Below are positions 36,565-45,162 of a DNA stretch of 64,000 bases, piece by piece. The DNA comes from Desulfococcus multivorans (GTDB lineage: Bacteria; Desulfobacterota; Desulfobacteria; Desulfobacterales; Desulfococcaceae). Position 1 is the first letter of the stretch, and every line of letters begins with the position of its first letter. The stretch spans positions 3,693,001 through 3,757,000 of the forward strand of contig NZ_CP015381.1 of the NCBI RefSeq assembly GCF_001854245.1. Direction: 5' to 3'. A model generated the notes under the pieces. It ran no database searches. It had not been told where the DNA came from and saw only the letters and a program-made list of their open reading frames with translations. Position numbers and translations under genes: made by a program.

Positions 36565-37416
36565 CTATCGGCTCAGCTCTTCGGCCCGTCGCGCCGCCGC
36601 AAGGATCGCATCGACGATATGCCGGCGGACGTTGTTCCTTTCCAGGACATTGACGGCGGCCTCGGTGGTGCCGCCCGGCGACGTGACCTTTCGACGCAGG
36701 ACCTCGGGGGGTTCCCCCCTGGCCTGAATCAGCCGCACCGCGCCGTCCAGGGTTCCCAGGGTCAGTTCGGCGGCATCCGAGGGGTCGAGCCCCGCAGCGA
36801 CACCCGCATGGGTCATGGCCTCGATGAGGTAGAAGACATAGGCCGGCCCCGACCCGGAAAGCGCGGTGACTGCATCCAGCTTTTCCTCCTCGAAGACGAT
36901 GACTTTTCCCATGGCGCCCAGGATCTCCATGGCCGCCTCGATGTCTTGCGCATCGGCGTGGCGGTTGGGGCTCATGCCCGACATTCCGGCCAGCACCAGC
37001 GCAGGCGTGTTGGGCATCACCCGGATGATGGGCATCCTTCGGGCCCGGTCCTCGTCCAGGGGACCGTAGAGCAGGGCTTCGATCTTGCGAATGGGAAACC
37101 CCGCGGCGATGGAGATCACCAGGGTGCGTCCGCCGACGCCGTATTCGGGGCCGCTGCTGATCTCCCCCAGCACATCGGTCATCTGCTGGGGCTTGACGGC
37201 CAGGACAACGGTGTCGCATTCCGCGAAGAGCCGCGCGTTGTCCCGGACCGGAGCCACGCCGTAAGTCTTGTGCATGTAGCTGAGCCGCTCCGCGTTGACG
37301 TCGTTGATGCAGATATGTTCTCCGGGAAGGATGCCGGAGCCGAGCAGAGCGCCGATGATCGCCTCGCCCATGTTGCCCGCGCCCAGAAAGCCGATTTTTC
37401 GATCCTGAATGGCCAT
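36565..37416 (-). CDS. proC: Pyrroline-5-carboxylate reductase
   Basis: The 283-residue enzyme makes the last step of proline synthesis, reducing pyrroline-5-carboxylate with NAD(P)H. The N-terminus IGFLGAGNMGEAIIGALL is the dinucleotide-binding motif. VKPQQMTDVL, RVMPNTPALVLAGMSG and ALSGSGPAYVFYLIEAM are the ProC signatures, and the C-terminal SPGGTTEAAVNVLE is the PROSITE-type motif. AGGAG lies seven bases before the ATG. Confidence 0.94.
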   Translation of the reverse strand: MAIQDRKIGFLGAGNMGEAIIGALLGSGILPGEHICINDVNAERLSYMHKTYGVAPVRDNARLFAECDTVVLAVKPQQMTDVLGEISSGPEYGVGGRTLVISIAAGFPIRKIEALLYGPLDEDRARRMPIIRVMPNTPALVLAGMSGMSPNRHADAQDIEAAMEILGAMGKVIVFEEEKLDAVTALSGSGPAYVFYLIEAMTHAGVAAGLDPSDAAELTLGTLDGAVRLIQARGEPPEVLRRKVTSPGGTTEAAVNVLERNNVRRHIVDAILAAARRAEELSR

Positions 37417-37555
37417 GAATACTCCTGTTGTTAATTCGAGGGTTGAAGGCCCCCAAACCGTCGATGCCGTTTTTTGAATATAGCGTCTCCCGCGCCCCTG
37501 TCAACGGTTTTGAGGGAAAATAACTTGACTTATAGGGATTTAAGGGGGTAGGGTT

Positions 37556-37722
37556 TGAGAGTTTTAAGGTTTTAGGGTTTTAGAGTTTTAGAGTGATCAG
37601 GGGGTTAACTCAGCTTTCGGCTTTCATCATGGTGACCGGACAGAGACTGACGGGCATACACGCCCCAGACGCACCCCTTCAGTCTTCAGTCTTCAGCCTT
37701 CAGCCTTCAGTCTTCAGCCTTT
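37556..37722. repeat. Composite of 8-bp array, R2 segment and R1 heptamers
   Basis: TTTTAAGG/TTTTAGGG/TTTTAGAG octamers (to about 37594), then an R2-like CAGCTTTCGGCTTTCATCATG with GGTGACCGGA, then CTTCAGT/CTTCAGC heptamers to about 37722. The centre CATACACGCCCCAGACGCACC resembles the R1 core at 4465-4591. Confidence 0.6.
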
Positions 37723-37770
37723 TTCAAACTCCTGACCACCTGAAAAAAGCTTGTGCCATCCATCTTATTG

Positions 37771-37800
37771 ATGCATATTTATATGGACAGTTTATGCATA
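37771..37800 (+). promoter_or_regulatory. Possible VapBC operator
   Basis: ATGCATA occurs at 37771-37777 and 37794-37800, flanking an AT-rich TTTATATGG core, 19 bases before the antitoxin start. VapBC operons are normally autoregulated through such repeats. Binding is inferred. Confidence 0.35.
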
Positions 37801-37818
37801 CTTCAGAAGGAGGCAGAC

Positions 37819-38013
37819 GTGAGAACAACATTGAACATCGAGGACGACCTCATCGAAAGAGCGTCGGACCTTACCGGAATAAAAGAAAAAACAGCTCTTG
37901 TCCGCAAAGGACTCGAAGCCCTGATCAGTTTGGAGAGCAGCAGGCGCCTGGCTGCACTGGGTGGAACCGAGAAAGATCTCCGGATGCCAAGGCGAAGACG
38001 ACCGGAGCAATAA
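37819..38013 (+). CDS. vapB: VapB-type antitoxin
   Basis: 64 residues. The N-terminus RTTLNIEDDLIERASDLTG is the ribbon-helix-helix (DUF2191) DNA-binding motif of VapB. The tail LGGTEKDLRMPRRRRPEQ is the segment that normally blocks the toxin's active site. It begins with GTG after GGAGG (spacing six). The upstream ATG frame is not supported. It is two bases from the toxin gene. The locus is visibly AT-richer than its neighbours, which suggests acquisition. Confidence 0.88.
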   Translation: MRTTLNIEDDLIERASDLTGIKEKTALVRKGLEALISLESSRRLAALGGTEKDLRMPRRRRPEQ

Positions 38014-38015
38014 TA

Positions 38016-38381
38016 ATGATTCTTGCCGATACCAACGTTTGGATCAAACATTTCAGAGAGTCCGATGCTGAACTCATTGAGCATTTGAACATGGGTTTTG
38101 TGGCATGCCACCCGTTTATTATCGGTGAATTGGCCTGCGGCAATATAGGGAATCGGGCGGAAATTCTGACGCTCCTCAAGGCGCTGCCCGCCGCACCCAT
38201 TGTTGAACCGAGAGAACTTTTGAATTTTATAGAAAATAACATGCTGATGGGGCGCGGTCTCGGCTACGTGGATATTCAGATACTGGCTTCCGCGATTATC
38301 GGTAACGTCGTACTATGGACTTTTGATCGTCGTCTGAATGCGGCGGCAACGGAGTTGGGCGTTTCATATTTGAAAAGCTGA
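38016..38381 (+). CDS. vapC: VapC-type PIN-domain toxin
   Basis: 121 residues; a ribonuclease toxin that usually cleaves tRNA or rRNA. The PIN acidic residues are visible: D in LADTNVWIKHF, E in IIGELACGNIG, D in GLGYVDIQILASA and D in LWTFDRRLNAAA. The start is the ATG two bases after the vapB stop, consistent with a coupled pair. It appears intact. Confidence 0.9.
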   Translation: MILADTNVWIKHFRESDAELIEHLNMGFVACHPFIIGELACGNIGNRAEILTLLKALPAAPIVEPRELLNFIENNMLMGRGLGYVDIQILASAIIGNVVLWTFDRRLNAAATELGVSYLKS

Positions 38382-38405
38382 CAGGGACTGTCGGCGAACG
38401 CACGC

Positions 38406-38437
38406 TTCCGGCACCGGCCTATAAAAGTCGAAAGTTG
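38406..38437. repeat. Dispersed R2 repeat copy
   Basis: CTTCCGGCACCGGCC then AAGTCGAAAGTTG, the reverse complement of the copy at 8569-8602. It lies between vapC and the YiiX-like gene. Confidence 0.6.
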
Positions 38438-38485
38438 AAGTGAAACCTGAAACCGGCCCAGAGGGCCTGAGAGGGGAGGATAGCG

Positions 38486-39319
38486 ATGCGCATCGACACA
38501 CCTGTTCGCCAAATGGATATGAGTGAAGTGAAAGCCGGTGATGTATTGCTCTCCTACGGCGACGGATGGATTTCGGATGTTATCCGTCTCGTAGACGGTG
38601 GGGATTACAGTCACGCAGCATTCTTTGACGGCAACAATATCGTGGAAGCCGGTTTGCGGGGCGTCGTTGTAACACCTCTGGAGAGTGAGGTGGCCGCCCA
38701 GAAATATGTCGATGTCTATCGATTCAAATCAGATTCCGGAAGTCCTTTTTCTCTTCCGGATTGGCCCGTTGAACCGGTGATCGAACGCGCACACTACTAC
38801 TTTGACAAGGGAACCAAATATGCAGACAACCAACTTTATCTGGTAGGGGTGTTGATCGTCGTCAGGAAATTGCCTTACGGCCGTGTGGAAAAAGCGGTGT
38901 TACGGGCGGTTCTGGATATGATTTTCAAACTGTTTAAAAGGATTGCGGAAGGTCGGGAGACAAAGTCGGTCGTCTGTTCCGAACTGGTTTATCGAAGCTT
39001 TTACGAAGCTGTTCCGGAGAAAAAATACGGGTTGTCGATAAAGGGAGCGCTGGCGCCTTTCAAAGGGCGTCTGGACAGCCTGGTTGAAAATGAATCCGGT
39101 GAAGATGACCTGCATGATGCGGAAATAGAAGAAACGATACGGCGGATTGAGCGGACGTACTGGGAAATCAGACCCGAATTAGCGGCTTCAAAAGACGAAA
39201 TCCATACGCTTCTCAAGGCCGGCAATCCGCTTGTAGCCGCTGAAATGGTCAGTCCGCATGATCTTCAGATCAGTCCCAATCTGGAAAAGATCGGACGTGT
39301 GAGAAAACCGGCCAGGTGA
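38486..39319 (+). CDS. YiiX-like permuted papain-fold hydrolase
   Basis: A 277-residue protein of the NlpC/P60-related circularly permuted papain group (YiiX/YebB-like). Catalytic His lies in YSHAAFFDGNNIVEA near residue 43, and catalytic Cys in SVVCSELVYRSFYEA near residue 164, in the order expected for the permuted fold. Members are predicted peptidases, amidases or acyltransferases; the substrate is unknown. There is no signal peptide, so it is likely cytoplasmic. GGGAGG precedes the ATG. Base composition resembles the adjacent VapBC, so the three genes may have arrived together. Confidence 0.72.
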   Translation: MRIDTPVRQMDMSEVKAGDVLLSYGDGWISDVIRLVDGGDYSHAAFFDGNNIVEAGLRGVVVTPLESEVAAQKYVDVYRFKSDSGSPFSLPDWPVEPVIERAHYYFDKGTKYADNQLYLVGVLIVVRKLPYGRVEKAVLRAVLDMIFKLFKRIAEGRETKSVVCSELVYRSFYEAVPEKKYGLSIKGALAPFKGRLDSLVENESGEDDLHDAEIEETIRRIERTYWEIRPELAASKDEIHTLLKAGNPLVAAEMVSPHDLQISPNLEKIGRVRKPAR

Positions 39320-39641
39320 TGGATGATGCACAAGCTCGAGGTTCGGGGGTGTCGGCACCGACCGTTCCGGCCAACGGTTCCGACGGCCGGCCCATACTGC
39401 GGAACGAGGCCCTGAAACAAAGAAAACCCGCGCATCAAAGGCTTGACAACATGGCATTGGATGAGGTCTATTCCCATATCCGGCCCCGGAAAGGCGTTTC
39501 GCGGACACGGCCCGCTCTTGCAGCCAAAAGGCCCCTGTTCGCGACGCCCCTGTCCCGAAGGGAAACAGCCGCACCCAGCGCCGCGCTTAACCCCTGGGAC
39601 CTGGGCGCTTAACACTTAAAACCTTATCAAACGGAAATCCC
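39320..39641. other. Intergenic region without a supported gene
   Basis: Open frames exist on both strands, but none has a ribosome-binding site or recognisable domain. A short 8-bp array (CGCTTAAC, ACTTAAAA, CCTTATC) lies at about 39608-39630. Confidence 0.4.
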
Positions 39642-39941
39642 ATGTTCATTTTAGGCAATTTCATCATCGCTCTGGCAACGGTCGTCGATTACATCCTGGT
39701 GCTCTACATGTGGATCGTGATCGCGCGGGCGGTGTTGTCGTGGGTCAACCCCGATCCTTACAACGCCATCGTCCGCATCATCTACAATCTCACGGAGCCG
39801 GTGCTCTACCAGATCCGGAACCGGCTTCCCGTCACCTTCGGCGGCATCGATCTCTCCCCCATCGTCATTTTTCTCGTCATCATCTTTCTTCAGAAATTCG
39901 TGGTCACCAGCCTGTTCGTGCTGGGCAAGTCCTTGATGTAA
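39642..39941 (+). CDS. YggT family membrane protein
   Basis: 99 residues, two to three transmembrane segments. IVIARAVLSWVNPDPYN and the NLTEPVLYQIRNRLP segment with PIVIFLVIIFL are the YggT family pattern. The family is linked to membrane-protein or septum-related functions and osmotic-stress compensation. It is next to proC in many genomes; here it precedes pilT. Confidence 0.9.
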   Translation: MFILGNFIIALATVVDYILVLYMWIVIARAVLSWVNPDPYNAIVRIIYNLTEPVLYQIRNRLPVTFGGIDLSPIVIFLVIIFLQKFVVTSLFVLGKSLM

Positions 39942-39997
39942 AACGGGTCCCGCCGTGATCAGCGCCCGTGTAATCCTTCAATCGCCGGAGAACGTCC

Positions 39998-41080
39998 ATG
40001 GCCAGGATCGACGCATTTTTTAAACTGATGAACGACCAGGGGGCCTCGGACCTCCACCTCGTATCGGGCCAGCCCCCGGCGCTCCGACTCCGCGGGGATA
40101 TCGAGCGGGTCAAGTACAAGATCCTCGACAACGACGAGCTCAAGGCCATGCTTTACGAGATCGCCCCCGAGGACAAGATCAAGGTGTTCGAGGAGACCGG
40201 GGACGTGGATTTCGGGTACGAGATCCCGGGGCTCGCCCGTTACCGCGCCAACTTCTTCATGCAGAAGAACGGGTGCGGCGCCGTCTTCCGGGAAATCCCC
40301 AGCACGATCCTCACTGTCGAGAAGCTGGGGCTTCCGCCCGTGATCGCCAAGCTGGCCAACCTGCCCCGGGGGCTCGTCCTCGTCACCGGGCCCACGGGTT
40401 CGGGCAAATCGACCACCCTGGCGGCCATCATCGACGAGGCCAACCGAACCCGCAAGGACCACATCATCACCATCGAGGATCCCATCGAGTTCGTTCACGC
40501 CAGCCAGAAATGCATCGTCAACCACCGGGAGGTGGGCAACCACACCCGAAGCTTCAGCGCGGCCCTCCGGGGGGCCCTCCGGGAGGACCCCGACATCATC
40601 CTCGTGGGCGAGCTTCGGGACCTGGAAACCATCTCCCTGGCCATCGAGGCCGCCTCCACCGGCCACCTCGTCTTCGGGACCCTCCACACCAGCAGCGCGG
40701 CCAAGACCGTCGACCGCGCCATCGAGGTGTTCCCCGCCGCCCAGCAGGCCCAGATCCGGTCGACCCTGGCCGACGGCATCCGGGCCGTCGTGGCCCAGAC
40801 GCTCTTCAAGCGCATCGACATCAAGGGCCGGGTGGCCGCCCTGGAGATTCTCATCGCCACCCCGGCCGTCCGCAACCTGGTGCGGGAAAACAAGACCTAC
40901 CAGATCAACTCCATGATCCAGACCGGGAAGAAATACGGCATGCGGCTTCTGGACGACGCCATCATGGAGCTGCTCGAAAAAGGCTGGATCAGCCCCGACG
41001 ACGCCTACAACAAAGCCAACGACAAGTCGCGGTTCCGGCCCTTCATCAAGAACCCGCCCTCGGATTTCACCGACGTCTGA
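39998..41080 (+). CDS. pilT: Type IV pilus retraction ATPase PilT
   Basis: The 360-residue hexameric ATPase disassembles pilin for twitching. It has Walker A GPTGSGKST, the Asp-box region IITIEDPIEFVH, Walker B PDIILVGELRD, and the His box GHLVFGTLHTSSAAKT. The AIRNLIRE signature near the C-terminus is present as AVRNLVRE, which marks true PilT. GGAG is eight bases before the ATG. It is followed by a PilU-like paralogue. Pilus assembly genes are not in the window. Confidence 0.93.
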   Translation: MARIDAFFKLMNDQGASDLHLVSGQPPALRLRGDIERVKYKILDNDELKAMLYEIAPEDKIKVFEETGDVDFGYEIPGLARYRANFFMQKNGCGAVFREIPSTILTVEKLGLPPVIAKLANLPRGLVLVTGPTGSGKSTTLAAIIDEANRTRKDHIITIEDPIEFVHASQKCIVNHREVGNHTRSFSAALRGALREDPDIILVGELRDLETISLAIEAASTGHLVFGTLHTSSAAKTVDRAIEVFPAAQQAQIRSTLADGIRAVVAQTLFKRIDIKGRVAALEILIATPAVRNLVRENKTYQINSMIQTGKKYGMRLLDDAIMELLEKGWISPDDAYNKANDKSRFRPFIKNPPSDFTDV

Positions 41081-41103
41081 CACCCTTTCAGGAGCGCTAC
41101 GGC

Positions 41104-42258
41104 ATGAGAAAACAGGAAGTCGACTACATCATCACCCGGATGCTGGATGCCTACGGCAACGTATCGGACCTCAACGTCACGGTGGGCAAGCCCTTCCAGG
41201 TGGAAACCGCGGGGCAGCTGGTCCCCGTGGAGATGGAGCCCCCCTTCAGGGAGCTCACCCCCTTCCAGACCGAGATCTTCGCCCTCAACCTGATCAACAG
41301 GAACCGGCGGCTGACGGAGAACCTCATCCGCGAGGGGTCGTGCGACCTCTCCTACATCCTGCCGGGAAAGGCCCGCTTCAGGGTCAACGTCTTTTCCCAG
41401 CGGGGCATGTATTCCAGCGTCCTCCGGAAGCTCGAGACCAAGATCCCCACCATCGAGGACCTGAAGCTGCCCGACGCCTTCGGGAAGATCGCCCGGGAGC
41501 GCAACGGGATCGTCTTCGTCACCGGCGCCACGGGCAGCGGCAAGACCACCTCCCTGGCCGCGGTCCTGAACGCCGTCAACGAGACCCGGAACGTGCACGT
41601 CATCACCCTGGAGGATCCGGTGGAATACTCCCATCCCCACAAGAAGTGCACCTTCAATCAGCGGGAGCTGGGAAAGGACTTCGACACCTTCGCCCACGGC
41701 CTCAGGGCCGCCCTTCGCCAGGCCCCCAAGATCATCCTGGTGGGGGAAATGCGGGACCGGGAAACCGTGGAGATCGGCCTTTCCGCGGCGGAAACCGGCC
41801 ACCTCGTCCTGAGCACCCTCCACACCGTCACGGCGGGCCAGAGCATCGAACGGCTCCTGGGGTTCTTCAACATCGAGGAGGAAAAGCAGATCCGCATGCG
41901 TCTTTCTTCCACCATCCGCTGGATCGTCTGCCAACGCCTCCTGCCCAGGGTGGGCGGGGGACGCGTCGCCGCCTTCGACATTATCGGGAACAACCTGCGG
42001 GTCCAGGAATCGATCCTCCACGGCGAGTCCGAGGGCAAGACCTTCTATGAGATCCAGGAGGCCGGTCGGGCCTTCGGCATGACGACCTTTGACGAATACA
42101 TCATCGAGCTCTTCCGGAAGGGCGCCGTCACCGAAGAGACCGCCCTCTCCTACTGCAGCCGCCGGGCGGTGGTGGGGCGGGGCATCGACAGCATCAAAAG
42201 CCGCCGCGGCGAGTCGACCACCGACATCACCGGGCTTGAACTGGAGGGCCGGGTATGA
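41104..42258 (+). CDS. PilU-like type IV pilus ATPase
   Basis: A 384-residue paralogue of PilT: Walker A GATGSGKTT, Asp box ITLEDPVEYSH, Walker B PKIILVGEMRDRETVEIG, His box TGHLVLSTLHTVTAGQ. The AIRNLIRE segment is replaced by NNLRVQESILHGES, as in accessory retraction ATPases. It begins 23 bp after pilT. The C-terminal extension (about residues 340-384) is polar and ends at the overlapping start of the next gene (ATGA). Confidence 0.85.
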   Translation: MRKQEVDYIITRMLDAYGNVSDLNVTVGKPFQVETAGQLVPVEMEPPFRELTPFQTEIFALNLINRNRRLTENLIREGSCDLSYILPGKARFRVNVFSQRGMYSSVLRKLETKIPTIEDLKLPDAFGKIARERNGIVFVTGATGSGKTTSLAAVLNAVNETRNVHVITLEDPVEYSHPHKKCTFNQRELGKDFDTFAHGLRAALRQAPKIILVGEMRDRETVEIGLSAAETGHLVLSTLHTVTAGQSIERLLGFFNIEEEKQIRMRLSSTIRWIVCQRLLPRVGGGRVAAFDIIGNNLRVQESILHGESEGKTFYEIQEAGRAFGMTTFDEYIIELFRKGAVTEETALSYCSRRAVVGRGIDSIKSRRGESTTDITGLELEGRV

Positions 42259-42932
42259 ACATCAGCTGCACCCACTGCCGCAAGACACTGCGCGTTCCCG
42301 ACGACAGAATCCCCCTCGACAAGGCCTTTTCTCTTGTCTGCCCCGGTTGCGGCCGCCGGTTTGCCGTCGACCCCGTCATGCCCGAGGACTTCGAGGCGGA
42401 CGAAACTATCCCGTTGCCGGAGGGTGCCGCGGCAGCCGCGACGAACGACGCCCCGGACGGCGGGGTGCCGGACAATTCCTTCCAGTTTCTGGCGCAGGGC
42501 GCCAGAACCGCCATGCTGTGCACCCATACGCCCCCCCTGCTCTCCCATGTCCGGAAGACGGTGGAAGCGGCGGGATATCACGCCCTCGAAACAGGCACCC
42601 CCCGGGACGCCCTCCGACAGATGCGGTCCCATGATTTCGATCTGGTGATCATCGACGAACTCTTCGGCACCCGGGATCCGGAGATGAACAACGTTCTCAA
42701 ATACGTGTCCCAGCTCACCATGGACAGCCGGCGCGGCATGTTCGTCGTCCTCGTCTCCAGCCGCTTTTCAACGGGGGACCCCATGCAGGCCTTCCACAAA
42801 AGCGTCAACCTCATCGTCAATACGGCGGACGTCGACCGGATGGCCCCGCTCCTGAAGCGGGGCCTCGACGAACACGAAGCCTTTTATCGGGTCTTCAACC
42901 AGGAATACGAGCGCATCAACGGGACCCTGTAG
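42255..42932 (+). CDS. Zinc-ribbon plus pseudo-receiver domain protein
   Basis: 225 residues. The N-terminus is an MJ0042-type zinc ribbon (CTHC and CPGC, residues 5-33). After a flexible linker, residues about 85-215 follow the CheY-like fold: AMLCTHTPPLLSHVRKTVE, DFDLVIIDELFG and MFVVLVSSRFSTG. The phosphoacceptor-position Asp may be present (VIID), but the acidic pocket and conserved Lys are not, so phosphorylation is doubtful. It overlaps the PilU-like gene by four bases, suggesting translational coupling and a role with the pilus motors. No family name is known to me. Confidence 0.65.
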   Translation: MNISCTHCRKTLRVPDDRIPLDKAFSLVCPGCGRRFAVDPVMPEDFEADETIPLPEGAAAAATNDAPDGGVPDNSFQFLAQGARTAMLCTHTPPLLSHVRKTVEAAGYHALETGTPRDALRQMRSHDFDLVIIDELFGTRDPEMNNVLKYVSQLTMDSRRGMFVVLVSSRFSTGDPMQAFHKSVNLIVNTADVDRMAPLLKRGLDEHEAFYRVFNQEYERINGTL

Positions 42933-44193
42933 CGGCGGGTCCGACCTTCAACAGAAGGCCCATCCCGACGGCGGTCACGACGGCGGCGGCCATGAAAGCC
43001 GCCTGGTAGGCCGACACCTCGGGGACGCCCAGGGCCATGCAGCCGTCGATGACGGGCCCCGATATGAAGGTGCCGGCCAGTCCCCAGCTGAGAAAAAAGG
43101 TGGCATTGAACAGACCGAAGCCCCGACCCCGCCGCTCCGGGGGAATCAGCACCGAGGCCAGGGCGTAGGCGCTCGCCGTGATCAGGGCCTCGGAAACGCC
43201 CCGGATGAAGTTGGCCGCAAACATCCAGGCCAGCCCCTCCACGCCGGCCAATATCACCAGCGAGGCCGCCGCCCCCCACGTGCCCCAGATCAGGACCCGG
43301 CGGTGGCCGTACTTGCCCGCCAGGCGCCCCACCATGAGCCCCGCCCCGATGACGGCCACGGACTGCATGTTGACGACGTGGCTGATCATGCCGCCGGCGA
43401 GGGCCAGCCCCGAGTCGAGGGCGAGATACTGGGACATGATGACGGCGATGGAATTCCGGCCGAAATTGATGAAGACCATGGCCCAGAGAAAGAGGATGAA
43501 TGCGGCGCGGGTTCCGGCCTCGGCCTCGGGCGGCGGTGCCTCCGGGGCCCCGCCGCCTTTCCCGATGCCGCCTTCGGGCACCAGGAGCATGGGCAGCACC
43601 GAGACGACCATGGCCCCCGAAGCGATGAAAAAGAGGACGCCCTCCTGGAACCCCCACCCCTCATACCGGAGCCCCATGCCGTCATAAAGGAGCCCCCCGA
43701 TCCAAATCCCCAGGATCCGCCCGAGCCCTCCGACGCTGGTGAGCCGCCCCTGCACCGCGCCCCGGTCCTCGATCCCGTAGATGTCGGAGATGAGGGCGCT
43801 CCACCCCACGTTGGACATGGACCAGAAGATCTCCACAACGGCGAGCCCCAGGATGATGACGTAGCCGGCGGCCTGACCGACCCCGGCGAGGGTGTGGAGA
43901 TACCAGACCAGGATGGTGCCGATCCCGGCCAGGAGTTCGCCCCATACGATCAGGGTGCGGCGGAGCTGACGTCGATCCGACACCCCGCCCCACACATAGG
44001 TCTGACAGATGACGTTGAAGAGCATGGGGAGGGTCGCGAAAAGGGTCGTCTCGGTAACGCTCAACCCCAGGTAAAACCGCAGGTAGATGGAGAGAAAGCT
44101 GTAAAACAGCCCCCTCCGGAACATGGCCATGACCTGGAACGAGGCGATGCCCCAGAAGATCCGGGACGGCACGTGACGCGCCTCGGGGGTCAC
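42916..44193 (-). CDS. MFS transporter
   Basis: 425 residues, about 12 transmembrane helices, with an MFS-like loop (YVWGGVSDRRQLRR) after helix 2 and a related copy in the second half (GRLAGKYGHRRVL). The start GTG overlaps the coaX stop by four bases. Its 3' end overlaps the convergent zinc-ribbon gene by 17 bp. The substrate is unknown; it could export a small molecule. Confidence 0.85.
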   Translation of the reverse strand: MTPEARHVPSRIFWGIASFQVMAMFRRGLFYSFLSIYLRFYLGLSVTETTLFATLPMLFNVICQTYVWGGVSDRRQLRRTLIVWGELLAGIGTILVWYLHTLAGVGQAAGYVIILGLAVVEIFWSMSNVGWSALISDIYGIEDRGAVQGRLTSVGGLGRILGIWIGGLLYDGMGLRYEGWGFQEGVLFFIASGAMVVSVLPMLLVPEGGIGKGGGAPEAPPPEAEAGTRAAFILFLWAMVFINFGRNSIAVIMSQYLALDSGLALAGGMISHVVNMQSVAVIGAGLMVGRLAGKYGHRRVLIWGTWGAAASLVILAGVEGLAWMFAANFIRGVSEALITASAYALASVLIPPERRGRGFGLFNATFFLSWGLAGTFISGPVIDGCMALGVPEVSAYQAAFMAAAVVTAVGMGLLLKVGPAATGSR

Positions 44194-44975
44194 CGTCCGG
44201 TCGCGGCCTGCAGCTGCCGTTCGTGAATGATCCGCAGGCCCTCCAGGGTCAGGTTGCCGTCCACCACGTCGATGGTCTCGCTGACACCGGCCATGAGGGG
44301 CGCCAGCCCACCGGTGGCGACGACCCTGGGCGCGGTGCCCATCTCCTCGGCCATGCGACGGACCATCCCGTCCACCAGCCCGGCATAGCCGAAGATGATG
44401 CCCGCCTGGATGCTGCCGACGGTGTTCTTGCCGATCACCCGGTCCGGCGGGCTGAAGATCTCCACCCGGGGCAGCTTGGAGGCCCTCATGAACAGGGCCT
44501 CCGACGCGATCCGGATACCGGGGCTGATGGCGCCGCCGAGATACTCGCCCTTTTCGGACACGGCGTCGAAGGTGGTTGCCGTGCCGAAGTCGATAATGAT
44601 GAGGCTTTCAGGATATCTGGCATAGGCGCCCACGGCGTTGACGATCCGATCGGCCCCGACCTCGCTGGGGTCGCCGTAGAGGATGGGCATCCCGGCCGCC
44701 GTCCTGGCATCCACCCATACGGGGGCGTGTTTCATGTACTTCCGGCAGAAGGCATCCAGGATGTTCACCATGGGCGGCACCACACTGGAGATGATGGTCC
44801 CCTTCACCTGGCCCGCGTCGATGCCGTCCCTGGCGAAAAGCCCCGATACGAGAAAGTTGAACTCGTCCTCGGTGGTGTTCCGCTCCGTCCGGATCCGCCA
44901 GTCCCGAACCAGGGTCTTCCCATGATAAATTCCCATCACCGTATTCGTGTTCCCCACATCGATGACCAACAGCAT
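44190..44975 (-). CDS. coaX: Type III pantothenate kinase
   Basis: The 261-residue enzyme phosphorylates pantothenate in the first step of coenzyme A synthesis. MLLVIDVGNTNTVMGIY is the CoaX phosphate loop. SSVVPP, YGDPSEVGADRIVNAVGA and IDFGTATTFDAV are the family motifs, and VVATGGLAPLM is the second nucleotide motif. AGGAG lies ten bases before the ATG. Translationally coupled to an MFS gene. Confidence 0.94.
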   Translation of the reverse strand: MLLVIDVGNTNTVMGIYHGKTLVRDWRIRTERNTTEDEFNFLVSGLFARDGIDAGQVKGTIISSVVPPMVNILDAFCRKYMKHAPVWVDARTAAGMPILYGDPSEVGADRIVNAVGAYARYPESLIIIDFGTATTFDAVSEKGEYLGGAISPGIRIASEALFMRASKLPRVEIFSPPDRVIGKNTVGSIQAGIIFGYAGLVDGMVRRMAEEMGTAPRVVATGGLAPLMAGVSETIDVVDGNLTLEGLRIIHERQLQAATGR

Positions 44976-45012
44976 ATCGCTCGATCTCCTGTTTCGGCCC
45001 TGGGGGGCCGGA

Positions 45013-45162
45013 GTTTTGAATGTTGAATGTTGAATTTTGAATGTTGGGTTTAAGGTTTTAGGGTGTTAGGGTTTTATAGTTTTATGTGACTATGTGATTA
45101 CTATTGCTTCCTATAGCCTTCAGCCTTCAGCCTTCAGTCTCCTTCACACCCTAACACCCTTA
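45013..45162. repeat. Stacked repeat region
   Basis: In order: TTGAATGT-type units (complement of the AACATTCAAAATTC family), 8-bp units (TTTTAGGG, TGTTAGGG, TTTTATAG), a short TTATGTGA-like piece, R1 heptamers (TTCAGCC, TTCAGTC), and CCCTAACA units ending at the next gene. All repeat types of the window occur here within 150 bp. Confidence 0.7.

Noticed and set aside
39316-39612. Possible small gene between the YiiX-like gene and yggT (either strand)
   Set aside because: No ribosome-binding site, no domain, overlapping frames on both strands, and biased composition typical of noncoding GC-rich DNA.
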